Assembly: GCF_012911935.1 (NCBI RefSeq)
Contig: NZ_JAAXLA010000018.1
Location: 1 to 64,000, forward strand
From: Pseudonocardia acidicola
GTDB lineage: Bacteria; Actinomycetota; Actinomycetes; Mycobacteriales; Pseudonocardiaceae
Direction: 5' to 3'
Length of the DNA: 64,000 bases
Part shown: positions 60,441 through 64,000 of the stretch, piece by piece
Layout of the letters: each line of letters starts with the position of its first letter
How positions within the stretch are numbered: position 1 is the stretch's first letter
The notes under the pieces: model-generated
The model's database searches: none
What the model saw: the letters and a program-made list of their open reading frames with translations, nothing else
Told to the model about the DNA's origin: nothing
Translations under genes and position numbers: made by a program

Positions 60441-60772
60441 GCCGCCAGCGCCTCCCCGAGGGCGTGCACGGCCGCCCGCGCCGCGTCGACGGACTCCTCC
60501 CGGGAGCCCGCCGCGGTCGCGACCAGCGCCTGCAACCCGGCCGGCGAATCCTCGGCCGCGTACGGCAGCACCGCCGTGACCAGGGCGTCGAGTGTCCGGC
60601 AGACCGTTGTGCGGCCCGACCTGGTCGCGACCGTCCAGCCGCCGGGCACCGCGCGCACCGTCACGCCGTGGCTCGCCGCCGTGACGGTGCGCGCGACGGC
60701 GGCGCGCCGGTGCGGCCCGGCCACACGCGACCCGGCCGGATCCGGCGGCGCACCGCCGCACGCACCGCACAT
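60347..60772 (-). CDS. Hypothetical protein with N-terminal CxxC
   Basis: This 141-residue frame begins MCGACGG, so one CxxC pair is present but no second pair completes a zinc ribbon. The middle (GGWTVATRSGRTTVCRTLDALVTAVLPYA) is well formed, with a helix-rich next part. The last 30 residues overlap moaD on the other strand by 94 bases. The ATG touches the deacetylase stop (TGATG), so it is probably translated after that gene. I know no family for it. The start side is more trustworthy than the antisense tail. Confidence 0.5.
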   Translation of the reverse strand: MCGACGGAPPDPAGSRVAGPHRRAAVARTVTAASHGVTVRAVPGGWTVATRSGRTTVCRTLDALVTAVLPYAAEDSPAGLQALVATAAGSREESVDAARAAVHALGEALAAQPPANGGSTSSVAPSDGRTPWSRTATSSSR

Positions 60773-61656
60773 CAGGACGCCGTCCGCGGCCGGCGCTTGA
60801 GGAAGTCCTGCGCGATGTCGTCGAACGTCGACCAGCGCACGCCCTCGTGCCCCGAGATGTGCTCGATCAGCCGCTCCAGCATCAGCAGCACCTGCGGACG
60901 CCCCGAGACGTCGGGGTGGACGGTGAAGGTGAAGACCGCGTAGTCGTTCTCGCGGTAGACCCAGTCGAACTGGTCCCGCCACAGCTCTTCGATGTGCCGC
61001 GGGCTCACGAAGCCGTGGCTGTTCGGGCTGGCCTTGATGAACATCATCGGCGGCAGGTCGTCGAGGTACCAGCTCGCGGGGATCTCCACGAGGTCGGTCT
61101 CCTGACCGCGGACCAGCGGCTTCATCCACTCGCGGGCGGGCTTGTCGTAGTCGATCGTGGTCCAGCTGTCGCCGACGCGCACGTAGTACGGCTCGAAGTC
61201 GCGGTGCATCAGCGAGTGGTCGTAGGTGATGCCGCGCTCGATCAACAGCTCGTTGGTGACCCGGGAGAACTCCCACCACGGGGCGACGTAGCCGGTGGGG
61301 CGCTTGCCGATCCGGTTCGTGATGAGGTCGATGCAGTGATCGAGGACGTCGGCCTCCTGCTCGCGGGTCATCGCGATCGGGTTCTCGTGGCTGTAGCCGT
61401 GCACACCGATCTCGTGACCCGCCGCGACGACCTGTTCGAACTGCTCCGGGAACGTCTCGACCGAGTGGCCCGGCCAGAACCATGTCGCCGGCAGGTCGTA
61501 GCGGGCCAGCAGATTGTTGAGTCGCGGAACACCGACCTCACCGGCGAACAGGCCCCGGGAGATGTCGCCGGGCGAGTCCTCACCCCCGTAGGAGCCGAGC
61601 CAGCCTGCGACCGCATCGACGTCGATTCCGAAGGCAACGAAGATCTCCTTGGCCAC
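60772..61656 (-). CDS. Polysaccharide deacetylase family protein
   Basis: This 294-residue NodB-fold protein has the first metal/base Asp in [16 protein letters not shown] and the metal histidines in VHGYSHENP (about 84-92). The arginine motif appears in [11 protein letters not shown], and a His lies in [12 protein letters not shown]. It has no signal peptide, so it is more like the PuuE-type or cytoplasmic amide hydrolases than cell-wall deacetylases. The exact substrate is unknown. GTG 61656 has AGAGGA 7 bases upstream. Confidence 0.9.
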   Translation of the reverse strand: MAKEIFVAFGIDVDAVAGWLGSYGGEDSPGDISRGLFAGEVGVPRLNNLLARYDLPATWFWPGHSVETFPEQFEQVVAAGHEIGVHGYSHENPIAMTREQEADVLDHCIDLITNRIGKRPTGYVAPWWEFSRVTNELLIERGITYDHSLMHRDFEPYYVRVGDSWTTIDYDKPAREWMKPLVRGQETDLVEIPASWYLDDLPPMMFIKASPNSHGFVSPRHIEELWRDQFDWVYRENDYAVFTFTVHPDVSGRPQVLLMLERLIEHISGHEGVRWSTFDDIAQDFLKRRPRTAS

Positions 61657-62085
61657 GATGTGTCCTCTCGTCGAGATACTCGGGCGATGCCCACCGTGCC
61701 AGAGGCGGAGGCACTCGGCCGGGTGAGTCGGCGGCCCGCTTCGGCCAGGATTCGCGATTCGCGATCGCACATAACCTCGCGCTCGTCCCGGATGCGTTCC
61801 GGTTTGTCGGAGTTCGACCGTATGTTCGAGTCATGACAGCGGCGCCGGCGGTGACGGGTGGGCGGAGACGCCGGCCGGCCCCGGGCCGGGCGCCGCGCCG
61901 GACGGGCTGGGCCCGGGTCGGCGCCCGACGGCGAGTTGGTCGGGGTGCCGGTCGCGGCGTGGCGGCAGCTCTCGCGCGCCTACGCCCGCTATCCGGAGGC
62001 GCTGGTCGAGGTCGGCCGGGCGGTGCCGTTCCTGCTGGGCCCGGCGCGAGCCGGTGAAGCTGCTGATCAGATCGCGGGCGTGCGG
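61657..62085. other. Intergenic region with operator-like repeats and a possible gene remnant
   Basis: TTCGCGATTCGCGA (61751-61764) is a 7-base direct repeat, each unit holding the palindrome TCGCGA, followed by GCGATCGC. It lies about 95 bases before the deacetylase start and could be its operator. The right half contains the possible remnant described at 61833-62060. Confidence 0.5.
61833..62060 (+). pseudogene. Possible frameshifted remnant
   Basis: Codon bias shifts between frames here. From about 61925 to 62050 the frame reading DGELVGVPVAAWRQLSRAY, then ARYPEALVEVGRAVPFLLG, has clean GC at third positions and looks like protein. Before it the bias fits other frames, and after it the frame has no stop and runs antisense to the P1 peptidase gene. 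I cannot name the family. A sequencing error in a real small gene is an equal explanation. Confidence 0.25.
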
Positions 62086-63117
62086 CTACCCCACCGACAG
62101 CCCGACCACGTCCCGGTAGCCGCGCCATGCGCCGCCGGGGGTCGTGACGCTGCGCGCGGCCAGCAACGCGTGCGCCACGGCGCGGCTCACCACGTCGGCC
62201 GCGGCGGCCTGCAACGCGTACAGCCCGGCCGGTCCGGGTGCGGGCCGGGCGGCGGTGGACAGGCCGAAGATCGTGTCGCCGTCCATCGCGGTGTGCACCG
62301 GAGAGATGGCGCGGGCCAGCCCGTCATGCCCCATGCCGGCCAGCCGGGCGCATCCGGCCTTGTCCAGGGTCACGTCGGTGGCCACCACCCCGAGTGTCGT
62401 CGCGGTCCCGGGCCGCAGCGCAGCGCGGTCGGACGCGGCCGCACCGAGACCGGCCAGCGCCTCCGGGCCCACCGCCACGTCCGGGAACTCTCCCGCCAGC
62501 CCACACCGCACGCCGTACAGCTGCCCGGTCGCGGGGTCCACACCGGACCCGGCTGCGTTGACCACCACGAGCGCCGCCACCGTCGCGCCGTCGTCGAGCA
62601 CGACGCTGGCCGTCCCGACCCCGCCCTTGAGCCCTCCGGCCACCGCCCCGGTCCCGGCACCGGCCACACCCTGGGCCACCGGGCCGGCCGCGGCGGCGTC
62701 GTAGGCCGCGGCCCCGAGGGCGGCATCCGGGCGGGCGCCGAAGTCCCCGCCCCGGCCGAGGTCGAAGACGACCGCGGCGGGCACGATCGGCACCACCTCA
62801 CCCGGTGCGGCGCCGACCGGGAACCCGACCTCCGCCGCCTCCAGCCGGCGCATCACCCCATCGGCGGCGGCGAGGCCGTAGGCACTGCCGCCGCTCAGCA
62901 CGATCGCGTGCACGCGTTGCACGCTGTTGCGTGGATCGAGCAGATCGGTCTCCCGGGTCCCCGGGGCCGCTCCGCGGACATCCACGCCGCCGACTGCGCC
63001 GTTCCGCGGCGCGAGCACGACGGTGGTGCCGCTCAGCGCGCCGTCTCCGGTCAGTGCGGCATGCCCGACCCGCAGGCCGGAGACATCGGTCAGGGCGTTG
63101 GCAGGTCCGGGGTGCAT
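62086..63117 (-). CDS. P1 family peptidase (S58, DmpA-like)
   Basis: This 343-residue protein has the N-terminal nucleophile hydrolase family features: NALTDVSGLRVGHA at the start, VHAIVLSGGSAYGLAAADGVMRRLE and GGLKGGVGTASVVLDDG (the self-cleavage site is probably before the Thr of GGVGTAS). VVVNAAGSGVDP is also family-like. Members are aminopeptidases for D- or beta-peptides; the true substrate is unknown. ATG 63117. It is leftward and 27 bases past the secreted protein gene. Confidence 0.92.
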   Translation of the reverse strand: MHPGPANALTDVSGLRVGHAALTGDGALSGTTVVLAPRNGAVGGVDVRGAAPGTRETDLLDPRNSVQRVHAIVLSGGSAYGLAAADGVMRRLEAAEVGFPVGAAPGEVVPIVPAAVVFDLGRGGDFGARPDAALGAAAYDAAAAGPVAQGVAGAGTGAVAGGLKGGVGTASVVLDDGATVAALVVVNAAGSGVDPATGQLYGVRCGLAGEFPDVAVGPEALAGLGAAASDRAALRPGTATTLGVVATDVTLDKAGCARLAGMGHDGLARAISPVHTAMDGDTIFGLSTAARPAPGPAGLYALQAAAADVVSRAVAHALLAARSVTTPGGAWRGYRDVVGLSVG

Positions 63118-63144
63118 GGCGCCATCCTGATCCCGGCGCCGGGA

Positions 63145-63654
63145 TCAGTGGTCGTCGACCCTGAGCTGACCCACCGGGCGGCCGTCCTGGCAGCTCAGTC
63201 GCACCTCGACGCGGGTCCCGTCGGACTCGAACCGGACCCGCGGCCGGTCCCCACTCTCCTGCTCGCCGTGCACGCCGTACCCCTGCGCCGGGGTCGCCGT
63301 GATCACCTGGGCGACACCGTTCACACACCGCGCCACGACAGTCCCCGCCGACCCGGCGGTGACCACCCCCGTCGTCCCGGGGCCGGCGGGGGTGGCGGCG
63401 GACGTGGGAGCGGCCGTGGCGGGAGGCACGGGCGGGACCGTGCCGGGAACCGGGACCGAGGCCAGCCGGGCGTCGACCTCGGACCGGCTCAACGGCTGCT
63501 GCCCGGCGCCGACGATCCCGCTGCCGATCGCCCCGACCGCCGTCAGCCCGACGAGGGTCGCGCCGACGACGGCCGCCGACCACAACGCCAGCAGCGTGAT
63601 CGTGCGGCCCCGGTGCGGACGTCGGGCCGCGCGGCCGGTCTCCGGGGGGCTCAT
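63145..63654 (-). CDS. Secreted or membrane-anchored protein of unknown function
   Basis: This 169-residue protein has one hydrophobic helix near the N-terminus (TITLLALWSAAVVGATLVGLT), then a Pro/Thr/Ala-rich linker. A C-terminal part of about 75 residues has two cysteines (VARCVNG and RLSCQDG) that could form a disulfide outside. No family is recognised. The start may be GTG 63660 or ATG 63654; no Shine-Dalgarno distinguishes them. It may share an mRNA with the P1 peptidase gene. Confidence 0.7.
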   Translation of the reverse strand: MSPPETGRAARRPHRGRTITLLALWSAAVVGATLVGLTAVGAIGSGIVGAGQQPLSRSEVDARLASVPVPGTVPPVPPATAAPTSAATPAGPGTTGVVTAGSAGTVVARCVNGVAQVITATPAQGYGVHGEQESGDRPRVRFESDGTRVEVRLSCQDGRPVGQLRVDDH

Positions 63655-63755
63655 GCCCACAGCATGCCGTCCCGATGGGTTAAGACGGACCTAACGCATC
63701 GATAGTGTCAGCCCGCCACAACCATGATGTGAGGTACTTCTCGCACGTTGTGTCC

Positions 63756-63761
63756 TACGGT
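63756..63761 (+). promoter_or_regulatory. -10 element of a likely leaderless response-regulator mRNA
   Basis: TACGGT ends 6 bases before the ATG at 63768, the same element and distance as for the PYGQ membrane protein. No Shine-Dalgarno is present and the -35 is weak. Confidence 0.4.
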
Positions 63762-63767
63762 TCCCGA

Positions 63768-64000
63768 ATGGCCCAGGTGCTCCTCGTCGAGGACGATCCG
63801 GCGATTCGCGGCGCCCTCATCCGCGGCCTGACCGAGCGTGGACACGCCGTCGAATCGGCACCCACCGCCCTCGCCGGCCTGGAGCATGCGGTCGGTAAAC
63901 GACCCGACATCGTGGTACTGGACCTCGGGCTGCCCGACCTGGACGGCGCCACGATGCTCACGATGCTGCGTGGGGCGAGCCGGGTGCCGGTGATCGTGGC
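63768..64000 (+). CDS. Two-component response regulator (3' end cut by window)
   Basis: The first 77 residues form a receiver domain: MAQVLLVEDDPAIRGALIRG with the acidic pair, Asp52 in VVLDLGLPDLDG and PVIVA at the fourth strand. The output domain lies outside the window, so the type (OmpR-like or other) is not known. The ATG has a TACGGT -10 element 6 bases away. No partner kinase is in view. Confidence 0.88.
   Translation, partial: MAQVLLVEDDPAIRGALIRGLTERGHAVESAPTALAGLEHAVGKRPDIVVLDLGLPDLDGATMLTMLRGASRVPVIV

Noticed and set aside
1-64000. tRNA, rRNA and CRISPR search by eye
   Set aside because: No cloverleaf with a GGTTCRANNCC arm, no rRNA-like conserved stretch and no evenly spaced direct repeats were seen in the gaps. 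A tRNAscan or covariance search would settle it.

Overview
The window is one contiguous stretch of a very GC-rich actinobacterial chromosome. Stop-start overlaps (ATGA, GTGA) are frequent, GTG starts are common, and mshA shows that the organism makes mycothiol. Gene order matches two chromosomal blocks known from Mycobacterium tuberculosis: the mshA-gpm1-senX3-regX3-ppx-proC-galE2-hemACDB block and the cold-shock/DUF2771/MFS/DUF3027 block. The sigma factor next to rex-hemACD matches the Streptomyces bldN-rsbN neighbourhood. Together these suggest a Pseudonocardiaceae member, probably Pseudonocardia-like. The genus is an inference; nothing in the window proves it.

Region by region: 1-10 kb holds tetrapyrrole genes (hemL, hemB, cobA/hemD fusion, hemC, hemA) behind the NADH sensor gene rex. 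Three glycine/tyrosine/proline/glutamine-rich membrane protein genes are inserted between hemL and hemB. From 10 to 15 kb lie a fasciclin lipoprotein, a membrane molybdopterin oxidoreductase, a glutaredoxin and an acyl-CoA synthetase. From 15 to 21 kb lie a BldN-like ECF sigma factor with a long N-terminal extension, its RsbN-like membrane partner, a HAD phosphatase, a PlsC acyltransferase, an epimerase and the tiny ribosomal protein bS22. From 21 to 30 kb there is a long leftward run: HTH protein, proC, thioesterase, proline dehydrogenase, sugar isomerase, membrane protein, Ppx, RegX3-SenX3 and Gpm1. A candidate PHO box lies in front of senX3.

From 30 to 38.3 kb the window looks accessory. 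It contains a MarR/VOC divergent pair, a methyltransferase-permease pair, about 1 kb without a convincing gene but with a 61-bp-arm hairpin, a free-standing PucR-type HTH with a 14-codon coupled leader ORF, a STAS protein, an orphan Phd-like antitoxin, and a YdcF-GntR pair. The GntR-side promoter fires away from GntR into a start codon with no intact gene behind it. From 38 to 53 kb are core genes again: a CoA ligase, YbjN, mshA, a sacsin/Hsp90-type ATPase paired with a zinc-cysteine DUF3027 protein, a glutaminyl cyclase, an MFS transporter, CspB, FadD, serS and a subtilase.

From 54 to 60.5 kb is a molybdenum unit: a Mop protein, modC-modB-modA, an HTH-TOBE regulator, and then moaA and moaD after an acyl-CoA dehydrogenase. 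With the molybdo-oxidoreductase at 11.1 kb, the window encodes molybdate uptake, part of cofactor synthesis and one likely client enzyme. The right end has a polysaccharide deacetylase, a possible frameshifted remnant, a P1 peptidase, a secreted protein and the start of a response regulator gene. I found no rRNA, tRNA, CRISPR array or intact mobile element.
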